Part shown: piece by piece, positions 1 to 12,419 of the stretch | Numbering within the stretch: position 1 is the stretch's first letter | Layout of the letters: every line of letters begins with the position of its first letter | Source of the DNA: Diadophis punctatus similis | Taxonomy: Eukaryota; Chordata; Lepidosauria; Squamata; Dipsadidae | Length of the DNA stretch: 64,000 nucleotides | Assembly: GCA_023053685.1 (NCBI GenBank) | Contig: JALIGW010000057.1 | Coordinates: 3,026,710-3,090,709, forward strand | Direction of reading: 5' to 3' | Program-made: the position numbers and the translations under genes | Notes under the pieces: generated by a model | The model's database searches: none | The model's input: only the letters and a program-made list of their open reading frames with translations | What the model was told of the DNA's origin: nothing

Positions 1-192
1 CCATTTTCTCTCTAGCTGACATTTTCCAGATGTGCGGAAGCAGAGTTCAAAGATTATGCTGAAATCTGCCTTGCAATTTGTCTCCAAGTGAAATTTTCCA
101 GATGTGGAGAAGCAGAGTTCAGAGATTATGCTGAAATCTACCACATCAATCTCTCTCTAGCTGACTTTTCCAGATGTGCAGAAGCAGAGTTC

Positions 193-205
193 CAGCATTA
201 TGCTG
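193..205. other. 13-bp perfect dyad CAGCATTATGCTG
   Basis: Monomers with CAGCATT instead of CAGGATT carry six-base arms (CAGCAT and ATGCTG) around a single T; after one mismatch the pairing extends two more bases. This is the first example, and others are at 1351, 16611, 19153 and 37224. The usual CAGGATT monomers keep only a broken version. The dyad recurs at set places in the HORs. Whether anything binds it is unknown. Confidence 0.7.
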
Positions 206-1032
206 AAATCTACCACATCAATTTCTCTCTAGCTGACATTTTCCAGATGTGAGGAAGCAGTGTTCCAGGATTATGCTGAAATCAGCCTCTGCATTTTCTC
301 TCTAGCTGACATTTTCCAGATGTGCAGAAGCAGAGTTCAAAGATTATGCTGAAATCTGCCTTGCAATTTCTCTCTAGCTGACATTTTCCAGATGAGCGCA
401 AGCAGAGTTCAAAGATTATGGTGAACTCTACCACATCAATTTCTCTCTAGCTTACATTTTCCAGATGTGCAGAAGCAGAGTTCAAAGATTATGCTGAAAT
501 CTAACACATCAATTTCTCTCTAGCTGAAATTTTCTAGATGTGCACAAGCAGAGTTCCAGGATTATGCTGAAATCTGCCTCTGCATTTTCCCTCTAGCTGA
601 CATTTTCCAGATGTGAAGAAGCAGAGTTCAAAGATTCTGCTGAAATCTACCACATAAATTCCTATCTAGCTGACATTTTTCAGTTGTGCTGAAGCAGAGT
701 TCCAGGATTATGCTGAAATCAGCCTCTGCATTTTCTCTCTAGCTGACATTCTCCAGATGTGCTGAAGCAGAGTTCAAAGATTATGGTGAACTCTACCACA
801 TCAATTTCTCTCTAGCTTACATTTTCCAGATGTGCAGAAGCAGAGTTCAAAGATTATGCTGAAATCTAACACATCAATTTCTCTCTAGCTGAAATTTTCT
901 AGATGTGCAAAAGCAGAGTTCCAGGATTATGCTGAAATCTGCCTCTGCATTTTCCCTCTAGCTGACATTTTCCAGATGTGCGGAAGCAGAGTTCCAGGAT
1001 TATGCTGAAATCAGCCTCTGCATTTTCTCTCT

Positions 1033-1105
1033 AGCTGACATTTTCCAGATGTGCAGAAGCAGAGTTCCAGGATTATGCTGAAATCTACCACATCAATTTC
1101 TCTCT
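1033..1105 (+). repeat. Representative 73-bp satellite monomer
   Basis: This is an unbroken monomer of the commonest form, with the ACATTTTCC head, the TTCCAGGATT middle and the ACCACATCAA tail. It runs from AGCTGAC to the base before the next monomer's AG. It contains a weak internal echo: two stretches starting with TTCCAG, about 22 bp apart, both continue with AT, TGC and GAA in the same order when two gaps are allowed. The monomer may therefore have grown from a shorter repeat. The phase chosen (start at AGCT) is arbitrary. Confidence 0.9.
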
Positions 1106-2689
1106 AGTTTACATTTTCCAGATGTGCACAAGCAGAGTTCCAGTATTATGCTGAAATCTGCCTCTGCATTTTCCCTCTAGCTGACATTTTCCAGATGTGC
1201 GGAAGCAGAGTTCAAAGATTATGCTGAAATCTGCCTCTGCATTTTCTTTCTCGCTGACATTTTGTAGATGTGTGGAAGCAGAGTTCCAAGATTATGCTGA
1301 AATCTACGACATCAATTTCTCTCTAGCTTACATTTTCTAGATGTGCAGAAGCAGAGTTCCAGCATTATGCTGAAATCTGCCACATAAACTTCTCTCTAGC
1401 TGACATTTTCCAGATGTGCAGAAGCAGAGTTCAAATATTATACTCAAATCTACCATATCAATTTCTCTCTAGCTGACATTTGCCAGATGTGAAGAAGCAG
1501 AGTTCCAGGATTGTGCTGAGAACCACCACATCAATTTCTCTCTAGCTGACATTTGCCAGATGTGCAGAAGCAGAGTTCCAGGATTATGCTGAAATGTGCC
1601 TTGCAATTTCTCTCTAGCTGACTTTTCCAGATGTGAAGAAGCAGAGTTCAAACATTATGCTGAAATCTACCACATCAATTTCTCTCTAGCTGACATTTGC
1701 CAGATGTGCAGAAGCAGAGTTCCAGGATTATGCTGAAATCTACCACATCAATTTCTCTCTAGCTGACATTTTCCAGATGTGCAGAAGCAGAGTTCCAAGA
1801 TTATGCTGAAATCTGCCTTGCAATTTCTCTCTAGCTGACATTTTCCAGATGAGCGCAAGCAGAGTTCAAAGATTATGGTGAACTCTACCACATCAATTTC
1901 TCTCTAGCTTACATTTTCCAGATGTGCACAAGCAGATTTCCAGGATTATGCTGAAATCTGCCTCTGCATTTTCCCTCTAGCTGACATTTTCCAGATGTGT
2001 GGAAGCAGAGTTCCAGGATTATGCTGAAATCTGCCTTGCAATTTTTCTCCAGGTGAAAATTTCCAGATGTGGACAAGCAGAGTTCAAAGACTATGCTGAA
2101 ATCTAACACATCAATTTCTCTCTTGCTGACATTTTCCAGATGTGCAGAAGGAGAGTTCCAGGATTATGCTGAAATCTGCCTCTGCATTTTCCCTCTAGCT
2201 GACATTTTCCAGATGTGCGGAAGCAGAGTTCAAAGATTATGCTGAAATCTACCACATCAATTTTCTAGCTTACATTTTCCAGATGTGCAGAAGCAGAGTT
2301 CCAGGATTATGCTGAAATCTGCCTTGCAATTATTCTCTAGCTGACATTTTCCAGATGTTCGGAAGCAGAGAGCAAAGATTATGCTGAAATATACCACATA
2401 AATTTTCCCCAGCTGACATTTTCCAGATGTACAGAAGCAGAGTTCAAAGATTATGCTGAAATCTACCACATCAATTTCTCTCTAGCTGACATTTGCCAGA
2501 TGTGAAGAAGCAGAGTTCCAGGATTGTGCTGAAATCTACCATACCAATTTCTCTCTAGCTGACATTTGCCAGATGTGAAGAAGCAGAGTTCCAGGATTGT
2601 GCTGAAAACCACCACATCAATTTCTCTCTAGCTGACATTTGCCAGGTGTGCAGAAGCAGAGTTCCAGGATTATGCTGAAATCAGCCTCT

Positions 2690-5227
2690 CCATTTTCTCT
2701 CTAGCTGACATTTTCCAGATGTGCGGAAGCAGAGTTCAAAGATTATGCTGAAATCTGCCTTGCAATTTGTCTCCAAGTGAAATTTTCCAGATGTGGAGAA
2801 GCAGAGTTCAGAGATTATGCTGAAATCTACCACATCAATCTCTCTCTAGCTGACTTTTCCAGATGTGCAGAAGCAGAGTTCCAGCATTATGCTGAAATCT
2901 ACCATATCAATTTCTCTTTAGCTGACATTTTCCAGATGTGAGGAAGCAGTGTTCCAGGATTATGCTGAAATCAGCCTCTGCATTTTCTCTCTAGCTGACA
3001 TTTTCCAGATGTGCAGAAGCAGAGTTCAAAGATTATGCTGAAATCTGCCTTGCAATTTCTCTCTAGCTGACATTTTCCAGATGAGCGCAAGCAGAGATCA
3101 AAGATTATGTGAACTCTACCACATCAATTTCTCTCTAGCTTACATTTTCCAGATGTGCATAAGCAGAGTTCAAAGATTATGCTGAAATCTAACACATCAA
3201 TTTCTCTCTAGCTGAAATTTTCTAGATGTGCACAAGCAGAGTTCCAGGATTATGCTGAAATCTGCCTCTGCATTTTCCCTCTAGCTGACATTTTCCAGAT
3301 GTGAAGAAGCAGAGTTCAAAGATTCTGCTGAAATCTACCACATAAATTCCTATCTAGCTGACATTTTTCAGTTGTGCTGAAGCAGAGTTCCAGGATTATG
3401 CTGAAATCAGCCTCTGCATTTTCTCTCTAGCTGACATTCTCCAGATGTGCTGAAGCAGAGTTCAAAGATTATGGTGAACTCTACCACATCAATTTCTCTC
3501 TAGCTTACATTTTCCAGATGTGCAGAAGCAGAGTTCAAAGATTATGCTGAAATCTAACACATCAATTTCTCTCTAGCTGAAATTTTCTAGATGTGCAAAA
3601 GCAGAGTTCCAGGATTATGCTGAAATCTGCCTCTGCATTTTCCCTCTAGCTGACATTTTCCAGATGTGCGGAAGCAGAGTTCCAGGATTATGCTGAAATC
3701 AGCCTCTGCATTTTCTCTCTAGCTGACATTTTCCAGATGTGCAGAAGCAGAGTTCCAGGATTATGCTGAAATCTACCACATCAATTTCTCTCTAGTTTAC
3801 ATTTTCCAGATGTGCACAAGCAGAGTTCCAGTATTATGCTGAAATCTGCCTCTGCATTTTCCCTCTAGCTGACATTTTCCAGATGTGCGGAAGCAGAGTT
3901 CAAAGATTATGCTGAAATCTGCCTCTGCATTTTCTTTCTCGCTGACATTTTGTAGATGTGTGGAAGCAGAGTTCCAAGATTATGCTGAAATCTACGACAT
4001 CAATTTCTCTCTAGCTTACATTTTCTAGATGTGCAGAAGCAGAGTTCCAGCATTATGCTGAAATCTGCCACATAAACTTCTCTCTAGCTGACATTTTCCA
4101 GATGTGCAGAAGCAGAGTTCAAATATTATGCTCAAATCTACCATATCAATTTCTCTCTAGCTGACATTTGCCAGATGTGAAGAAGCAGAGTTCCAGGATT
4201 GTGCTGAAAACCACCACATCAATTTCTCTCTAGCTGACATTTGCCAGATGTGCAGAAGCAGAGTTCCAGGATTATGCTGAAATGTGCCTTGCAATTTCTC
4301 TCTAGCTGACTTTTCCAGATGTGAAGAAGCAGAGTTCAAACATTATGCTGAAATCTACCACATCAATTTCTCTCTAGCTGACATTTGCCAGATGTGCAGA
4401 AGCAGAGTTCCAGGATTATGCTGAAATCTACCACATCAATTTCTCTCTAGCTGACATTTTCCAGATGTGCAGAAGCAGAGTTCCAAGATTATGCTGAAAT
4501 CTGCCTTGCAATTTCTCTCTAGCTGACATTTTCCAGATGAGCGCAGAGTTCAAAGATTATGGTGAACTCTACCACATCAATTTCTCTCTAGCTTACATTT
4601 TCCAGATGTGCACAAGCAGATTTCCAGGATTATGCTGAAATCTGCCTCTGCATTTTCCCTCTAGCTGACATTTTCCAGATGTGTGGAAGCAGAGTTCCAG
4701 GATTATGCTGAAATCTGCCTTGCAATTTTTCTCCAGGTGAAAATTTCCAGATGTGGACAAGCAGAGTTCAAAGACTATGCTGAAATCTAAAACATCAATT
4801 TCTCTCTTGCTGACATTTTCCAGATGTGCAGAAGCAGAGTTCCAGGATTATGCTGAAATCTGCCTCTGCATTTTCCCTCTAGCTGACATTTTCCAGATGT
4901 GCGGAAGCAGAGTTCAAAGATTTTGCTGAAATCTACCACATCAATTTTCTAGCTTACATTTTCCAGATGTGCAGAAGCAGAGTTCCAGGATTATGCTGAA
5001 ATCTGCCTTGCAATTATTCTCTAGCTGACATTTTCCAGATGTTCGGAAGCAGAGAGCAAAGATTATGCTGAAATATACCACATAAATTTTCCCCAGCTGA
5101 CATTTTCCAGATGTAGAGAAGCAGAGTTCAAAGATTATGCTGAAATCTACCACATCAATTTCTCTCTAGCTGACATTTGCCAGGTGTGCAGAAGCAGAGT
5201 TCCAGGATTATGCTGAAATCAGCCTCT
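2690..5227. repeat. Left-type higher-order repeat, copy 2 (2538 bp)
   Basis: It has the same monomer order as copy 1 but is 151 bp shorter. The difference is accounted for by two missing monomers (146 bp) just before 5170, where the pair with GGATTGTGCTG and CATACCAA tails is absent, by a 4-bp loss near 4543 (GAGCGCAGAG instead of GAGCGCAAGCAGAG), and by a 1-bp loss near 3109 (TTATGTGAAC instead of TTATGGTGAAC). Confidence 0.88.
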
Positions 5228-7770
5228 CCATTTTCTCTCTAGCTGACATTTTCCAGATGTGCGGAAGCAGAGTTCAAAGATTATGCTGAAATCTGCCTTG
5301 CAATTTGTCTCCAAGTGAAATTTTCCAGATGTGGAGAAGCAGAGTTCAGAGATTATGCTGAAATCTACCACATCAATCTCTCTCTAGCTGACTTTTCCAG
5401 ATGTGCAGAAGCAGAGTTCCAGCATTATGCTGAAATCTACCACATCAATTTCTCTCTAGCTGACATTTTCCAGATGTGAGGAAGCAGTGTTCCAGGATTA
5501 TGCTGAAATCTGCCTCTGCATTTTCTCTCTAGCTGACATTTTCCAGATGTGCAGAAGCAGAGTTCAAAGATTATGCTGAAATCTGCCTTGCAATTTCTCT
5601 CTAGCTGACATTTTCCAGATGAGCGCAAGCAGAGTTCAAAGATTATGGTGAACTCTACCACATCAATTTCTCTCTAGCTTACATTTTCCAGATGTGCAGA
5701 AGCAGAGTTCAAAGATTATGCTGAAATCTAACACATCAATTCCTATCTAGCTGACATTTTTCAGTTGTGCTGAAGCAGAGTTCCAGGATTATGCTGAAAT
5801 CACCCTCTGCATTTTCTCTCTAGCTGACATTCTCCAGATGTGCTGAAGCAGAGTTCAAAGATTATGGTGAACTCTACCACATCAATTTCTCTCTAGCTTA
5901 CATTTTCCAGATGTGCAGAAGCAGAGTTCAAAGATTATGCTGAAATCTAACACATCAATTTCTCTCTAGCTGAAATTTTCTAGATGTGCAAAAGCAGAGT
6001 TCCAGGATTATGCTGAAATCTGCCTCTGCATTTTCCCTCTAGCTGACATTTTCCAGATGTGCAGAAGCAGAGTTCCAGGATTATGCTGAAATCAGCCTCT
6101 GCATTTTCTCTCTAGCTGACATTTTCCAGATGTGCAGAAGCAGAGTTCCAGGATTATGCTGAAATCTACCACATCAATTTCTCTCTAGTTTACATTTTCC
6201 AGATGTGCACAAGCAGAGTTCCAGTATTATGCTGAAATCTGCCTCTGCATTTTCCCTCTAGCTGACATTTTCCAGATGTGCGGAAGCAGAGTTCAAAGAT
6301 TATGCTGAAATCTGCCTCTGCATTTTCTTTCTCGCTGACATTTTGTAGATGTGTGGAAGCAGAGTTCCAAGATTATGCTGAAATCTACGACATCAATTTC
6401 TCTCTAGCTTACATTTTCTAGATGTGCAGAAGCAGAGTTCCAGCATTATGCTGAAATCTGCCACATAAACTTCTCTCTAGCTGACATTTTCCAGATGTGC
6501 AGAAGCAGAGTTCAAATATTATGCTCAAATCTACCATATCAATTTCTCTCTAGCTGACATTTGCCAGATGTGAAGAAGCAGAGTTCCAGGATTGTGCTGA
6601 GAACCACCACATCAATTTCTCTCTAGCTGACATTTGCCAGATGTGCAGAAGCAGAGTTCCAGGATTATGCTGAAATGTGCCTTGCAATTTCTCTCTAGCT
6701 GACTTTTCCAGATGTGAAGAAGCAGAGTTCAAACATTATGCTGAAATCTACCACATCAATTTCTCTCTAGCTGACATTTGCCAGATGTGCAGAAGCAGAG
6801 TTCCAGGATTATGCTGAAATCTACCACATCAATTTCTCTCTAGCTGACATTTTCCAGATGTGCAGAAGCAGAGTTCCAAGATTATGCTGAAATCTGCCTT
6901 GCAATTTCTCTCTAGCTGACATTTTCCAGATGAGCGCAAGCAGAGTTCAAAGATTATGGTGAACTCTACCACATCAATTTCTCTCTAGCTTACATTTTCC
7001 AGATGTGCACAAGCAGATTTCCAGGATTATGCTGAAATCTGCCTCTGCATTTTCCCTCTAGCTGACATTTTCCAGATGTGTGGAAGCAGAGTTCCAGGAT
7101 TATGCTGAAATCTGCCTTGCAATTTTTCTCCAGGTGAAAATTTCCAGATGTGGACAAGCAGAGTTCAAAGACTATGCTGAAATCTAACACATCAATTTCT
7201 CTCTTGCTGACATTTTCCAGATGTGCAGAAGGAGAGTTCCAGGATTATGCTGAAATCTGCCTCTGCATTTTCCCTCTAGCTGACATTTTCCAGATGTGCG
7301 GAAGCAGAGTTCAAAGATTATGCTGAAATCTACCACATCAATTTTCTAGCTTACATTTTCCAGATGTGCAGAAGCAGAGTTCCAGGATTATGCTGAAATC
7401 TGCCTTGCAATTATTCTCTAGCTGACATTTTCCAGATGTTCGGAAGCAGAGAGCAAAGATTATGCTGAAATATACCACATAAATTTTCCCCAGCTGACAT
7501 TTTCCAGATGTACAGAAGCAGAGTTCAAAGATTATGCTGAAATCTACCCCATCAATTTCTCTCTAGCTGACATTTGCCAGATGTGAAGAAGCAGAGTTCC
7601 AGGATTGTGCTGAAATCTACCATACCAATTTCTCTCTAGCTGACATTTGCCAGATGTGAAGAAGCAGAGTTCCAGGATTGTGCTGAAAACCACCACATCA
7701 ATTTCTCTCTAGCTGACATTTGCCAGGTGTGCAGAAGCAGAGTTCCAGGATTATGCTGAAATCAGCCTCT
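5228..7770. repeat. Left-type higher-order repeat, copy 3 (2543 bp)
   Basis: It is 146 bp shorter than copy 1. The missing two monomers are at about 5738, where an ACACATCAATT tail joins directly to CCTATCTAGC, fusing two monomers that are separated by two others in copy 1. The pair of GGATTGTGCTG monomers lost from copy 2 is present here near 7560-7700. Copies 2 and 3 are thus independent deletions of whole monomers. Confidence 0.88.
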
Positions 7771-10385
7771 CCATTTTCTCTCTAGCTGACATTTTCCAGA
7801 TGTGCGGAAGCAGAGTTCAAAGATTATGCTGAAATCTGCCTTGCAATTTGTCTCCAAGTGAAATTTTCCAGATGTGGAGAAGCAGAGTTCAGAGATTATG
7901 CTGAAATCTACCACATCAATCTCTCTCTAGCTGACTTTTCCAGATGTGCAGAAGCAGAGTTCCAGCATTATGCTGAAATCTACCATATCAATTTCTCTCT
8001 AGCTGACATTTTCCAGATGTGAGGAAGCAGTGTTCCAGGATTATGCTGAAATCAGCCTCTGCATTTTCTCTCTAGCTGACATTTTCCAGATGTGCAGAAG
8101 CAGAGTTCAAAGATTATGCTGAAATCTGCCTTGCAATTTCTCTCTAGCTGACATTTTCCAGATGAGCGCAAGCAGAGATCAAAGATTATGTGAACTCTAC
8201 CACATCAATTTCTCTCTAGCTTACATTTTCCAGATGTGCATAAGCAGAGTTCAAAGATTATGCTGAAATCTAACACATCAATTTCTCTCTAGCTGAAATT
8301 TTCTAGATGTGCACAAGCAGAGTTCCAGGATTATGCTGAAATCTGCCTCTGCATTTTCCCTCTAGCTGACATTTTCCAGATGTGAAGAAGCAGAGTTCAA
8401 AGATTCTGCTGAAATCTACCACATAAATTCCTATCTAGCTGACATTTTTCAGTTGTGCTGAAGCAGAGTTCCAGGATTATGCTGAAATCAGCATCTGCAT
8501 TTTCTCTCTAGCTGACATTCTCCAGATGTGCTGAAGCAGAGTTCAAAGATTATGGTGAACTCTACCACATCAATTTCTCTCTAGCTTACATTTTCCAGAT
8601 GTGCAGAAGCAGAGTTCAAAGATTATGCTGAAATCTAACACATCAATTTCTCTCTAGCTGAAATTTTCTAGATGTGCAAAAGCAGAGTTCCAGGATTATG
8701 CTGAAATCAGCCTCTGCATTTTCTCTCTAGCTGACATTTTCCAGATGTGCAGAAGCAGAGTTCCAGGATTATGCTGAAATCTACCACATCAATTTCTCTC
8801 TAGTTTACATTTTCCAGATGTGCACAAGCAGAGTTCCAGTATTATGCTGAAATCTGCCTCTGCATTTTCCCTCTAGCTGACATTTTCCAGATGTGCGGAA
8901 GCAGAGTTCAAAGATTATGCTGAAATCTGCCTCTGCATTTTCTTTCTCGCTGACATTTTGTAGATGTGTGGAAGCAGAGTTCCAAGATTATGCTGAAATC
9001 TACGACATCAATTTCTCTCTAGCTTACATTTTCTAGATGTGCAAAAGCAGAGTTCCAGCATTATGCTGAAATCTGCCACATAAACTTCTCTCTAGCTGAC
9101 ATTTTCCAGATGTGCAGAAGCAGAGTTCAAATATTATGCTCAAATCTACCATATCAATTTCTCTCTAGCTGACATTTGCCAGATGTGAAGAAGCAGAGTT
9201 CCAGGATTGTGCTGAAAACCACCACATCAATTTCTCTCTAGCTGACATTTGCCAGATGTGCAGAAGCAGAGTTCCAGGATTATGCTGAAATGTGCCTTGC
9301 AATTTCTCTCTAGCTGACTTTTCCAGATGTGAAGAAGCAGAGTTCAAACATTATGCTGAAATCTACCACATCAATTTCTCTCTAGCTGACATTTGCCAGA
9401 TGTGCAGAAGCAGAGTTCCAGGATTATGCTGAAATCTACCACATCAATTTCTCTCTAGCTGACATTTTCCAGATGTGCAGAAGCAGAGTTCCAAGATTAT
9501 GCTGAAATCTGCCTTGCAATTTCTCTCTAGCTGACATTTTCCAGATGAGCGCAAGCAGAGTTCAAAGATTATGGTGAACTCTACCACATCAATTTCTTTC
9601 TAGCTTACGTTTTCCAGATGTGCACAAGCAGATTTCCAGGATTATGCTGAAATCTGCCTCTGCATTTTCCCTCTAGCTGACATTTTCCAGATGTGTGGAA
9701 GCAGAGTTCCAGGATTATGCTGAAATCTGCCTTGCAATTTTTCTCCAGGTGAAAATTTCCAGATGTGGACAAGCAGAGTTCAAAGATTATGCTGAAATCT
9801 AACACATCAATTTCTCTCTTGCTGACATTTTCCAGATGTGCAGAAGCAGAGTTCCAGGATTATGCTGAAATCTGCCTCTGCATTTTCCCTCTAGCTGACA
9901 TTTTCCAGATGTGCGGAAGCAGAGTTCAAAGATTATGCTGAAATCTACCACATCAATTTTCTAGCTTACATTTTCCAGATGTGCAGAAGCAGAGTTCCAG
10001 GATTATGCTGAAATCTGCCTTGCAATTATTCTCTAGCTGACATTTTCCAGATGTTCGGAAGCAGAGAGCAAAGATTATGCTGAAATATACCACATAAATT
10101 TTCCCCAGCTGACATTTTCCAGATGTACAGAAGCAGAGTTCAAAGATTATGCTGAAATCTACCACATCAATTTCTCTCTAGCTGACATTTGCCAGATGTG
10201 AAGAAGCAGAGTTCCAGGATTGTGCTGAAATCTACCATACCAATTTCTCTCTAGCTGACATTTGCCAGATGTGAAGAAGCAGAGTTCCAGGATTGTGCTG
10301 AAAACCACCACATCAATTTCTCTCTAGCTGACATTTGCCAGGTGTGCAGAAGCAGAGTTCCAGGATTATGCTGAAATCAGCCTCT
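7771..10385. repeat. Left-type higher-order repeat, copy 4 (2615 bp)
   Basis: It is 74 bp shorter than copy 1, through one missing 73-bp monomer near 8700 and the 1-bp loss near 8190 (TTATGTGAAC) that it shares with copy 2. Sharing that 1-bp loss and the preceding AGAGATCAAAG variant with copy 2, while copies 1 and 3 share the other state, suggests that an alternating two-copy unit was duplicated. Confidence 0.86.
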
Positions 10386-11399
10386 CCATTTTCTCTCTAG
10401 CTGACATTTTCCAGATGTGCGGAAGCAGAGTTCAAAGATTATGCTGAAATCTGCCTTGCAATTTGTCTCCAAGTGAAATTTTCCAGATGTAGAGAAGCAG
10501 AGTTCAGAGATTATGCTGAAATCTACCACATCAATCTCTCTCTAGCTGACTTTTCCAGATGTGCAGAAGCAGAGTTCCAGGATTATGCTGAAATCTACCA
10601 CATCAATTTCTCTCTAGCTGACATTTTCCAGATGTGAGGAAGCAGTGTTCCAGGATTATGCTGAAATCTGCCTCTGCATTTTCTCTCTAGCTGACATTTT
10701 CCAGATGTGCAGAAGCAGAGTTCCAGGATTATGCTGAAATCTGCCTTGCAATTTTTCTCCAGGTGAAAATTTCCAGATGTGGACAAGCAGAGTTCAAAGA
10801 TTATGCTGAAATCTAACACATCAATTTCTCTCTTGCTGACATTTTCCAGATGTGCAGAAGCAGAGTTCCAGGATTATGCTGAAATCTGCCTCTGCATTTT
10901 CCCTCTAGCTGACATTTTCCAGATGTGCGGAAGCAGAGTTCAAAGATTATGCTGAAATCTACCACATCAATTTTCTAGCTTACATTTTCCAGATGTGCAG
11001 AAGCAGAGTTCCAGGATTATGCTGAAATCTGCCTTGCAATTATTCTCTAGCTGACATTTTCCAGATGTTCGGAAGCAGAGAGCAAAGATTATGCTGAAAT
11101 ATACCACATAAATTTTCCCCAGCTGACATTTTCCAGATGTACAGAAGCAGAGTTCAAAGATTATGCTGAAATCTACCACATCAATTTCTCTCTAGCTGAC
11201 ATTTGCCAGATGTGAAGAAGCAGAGTTCCAGGATTGTGCTGAAATCTACCATACCAATTTCTCTCTAGCTGACATTTGCCAGATGTGAAGAAGCAGAGTT
11301 CCAGGATTGTGCTGAAAACCACCACATCAATTTCTCTCTAGCTGACATTTGCCAGGTGTGCAGAAGCAGAGTTCCAGGATTATGCTGAAATCAGCCTCT
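10386..11399. repeat. Shortened HOR unit, 1014 bp
   Basis: It starts at the same AGCCTCTCCATTTT phase marker as the full HOR, then jumps near 10730 from the early part of the HOR to the CAGGTGAAAA monomer near its end, removing about 1.67 kb. The part around 10967-11179 repeats 9953-10165 at an offset of exactly 1014 bp. Confidence 0.85.
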
Positions 11400-12419
11400 C
11401 CATTTTCTCTCTAGCTGACATTTTCCAGATGTGCGGAAGCAGAGTTCAAAGATTATGCTGAAATCTGCCTTGCAATTTGTCTCCAAGTGAAATTTTCCAG
11501 ATGTAGAGAAGCAGAGTTCAGAGATTATGCTGAAATCTACCACATCAATCTCTCTCTAGCTGACTTTTCCAGATGTGCAGAAGCAGAGTTCCAGGATTAT
11601 GCTGAAATCTACCACATCAATTTCTCTCTAGCTGACATTTTCCAGATGTGAGGAAGCAGTGTTCCAGGATTATGCTGAAATCTGCCTCTGCATTTTCTCT
11701 CTAGCTGACATTTTCCAGATGTGCAGAAGCAGAGTTCCAAGATTATGCTGAAATCTAACACATCAATTTCTCTCTAGCTGAAATTTTCTAGATGTGCACA
11801 AGCAGAGTTCCAGGATTATGCTGAAATCTGCCTCTGCATTTTCCCTCTAGCTGACATTTTCCAGATGTGAAGAAGCAGAGTTCAAAGATTCTGCTGAAAT
11901 CTACCACATAAATTCCTATGTAGCTGACATTTTTCAGATGTGCTGAAGCAGAGTTCCAGGATTATGCTGAAAGCAGCCTCTGCATTTTCTCTCTAGCTGA
12001 CATTCTCCAGATGTGCAGAAGCAGGGTTCAAAGATTATGCTGAAATCTACGACATCAATTTCTCTCTAGCTTACATTTTCTAGATGTGCAGAAGCAGAGT
12101 TCCAGCATTATGCTGAAATCAGCCTCTGCATTTTCTCTCTAGCTGACATTCTCCAGATGTGCTGAAGCAGAGTTCAAAGATTATGCTGAAATCTACCACA
12201 TCAATTTCTCTCTAGCTGACATTTGCCAGATGTGAAGAAGCAGAGTTCCAGGATTGTGCTGAAATCTACCATACCAATTTCTCTCTAGCTGACATTTGCC
12301 AGATGTGAAGAAGCAGAGTTCCAGGATTGTGCTGAAAACCACCACATCAATTTCTCTCTAGCTGACATTTGCCAGGTGTGCAGAAGCAGAGTTCCAGGAT
12401 TATGCTGAAATCAGCCTCT
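11400..12419. repeat. Rebuilt HOR unit, 1020 bp
   Basis: It is close in length to the preceding 1014-bp unit but built from different monomers. After 11740 it carries a CTAACACATC tail, a GAAATTTTCTAG monomer, a CCTATGTAGC monomer, a GCAGGGTTC monomer and a CAGCATTATG monomer before returning to the phase marker at 12420. This combination recurs near 13350-13740, 16250-16610 and 35860-36215. Confidence 0.82.

Larger units (their letters stand above)
1..2689. repeat. Left-type higher-order repeat, copy 1 (2689 bp)
   Basis: The window starts at the CCATTTTCTC of a distinctive monomer (AGCCTCTCCATTTT), which recurs at 2690, 5228, 7771 and 10386 and marks the HOR phase. The copy holds about 37 monomers in a fixed order, with landmarks such as a CAGGTGAAAA monomer near 2050, an AGATGTTCGG monomer near 2355 and a CCCCAGCTGAC monomer near 2410. 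It is the longest of the four consecutive copies and serves here as the reference for the others. Confidence 0.9.

Noticed and set aside
1469..1651. Recurring 60-codon open frame on the minus strand (also near 4157, 6550, 9165, 15050, 28856, 31857 and later copies)
   Set aside because: It is made only of translated satellite (FSIILELC-like runs every ~24 codons). It persists where 72-bp monomers, a multiple of three, follow each other and stops at 73-bp ones. No promoter, domain or non-repeat sequence accompanies it.
2354..2371. Possible CENP-B box in the GTTCGGAAGC monomers
   Set aside because: It has TTCG, but the required A and CGGG at the following positions are absent (the sequence continues AAGCAGAGAG).
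10595..10819. 74-codon minus-strand frame with repeated TSGKCQLE, suggestive of a Cys-repeat protein
   Set aside because: The cysteines fall at the DNA repeat period because of the CTTCTGCACATC complement; the frame has no unique part and changes with each HOR rearrangement.
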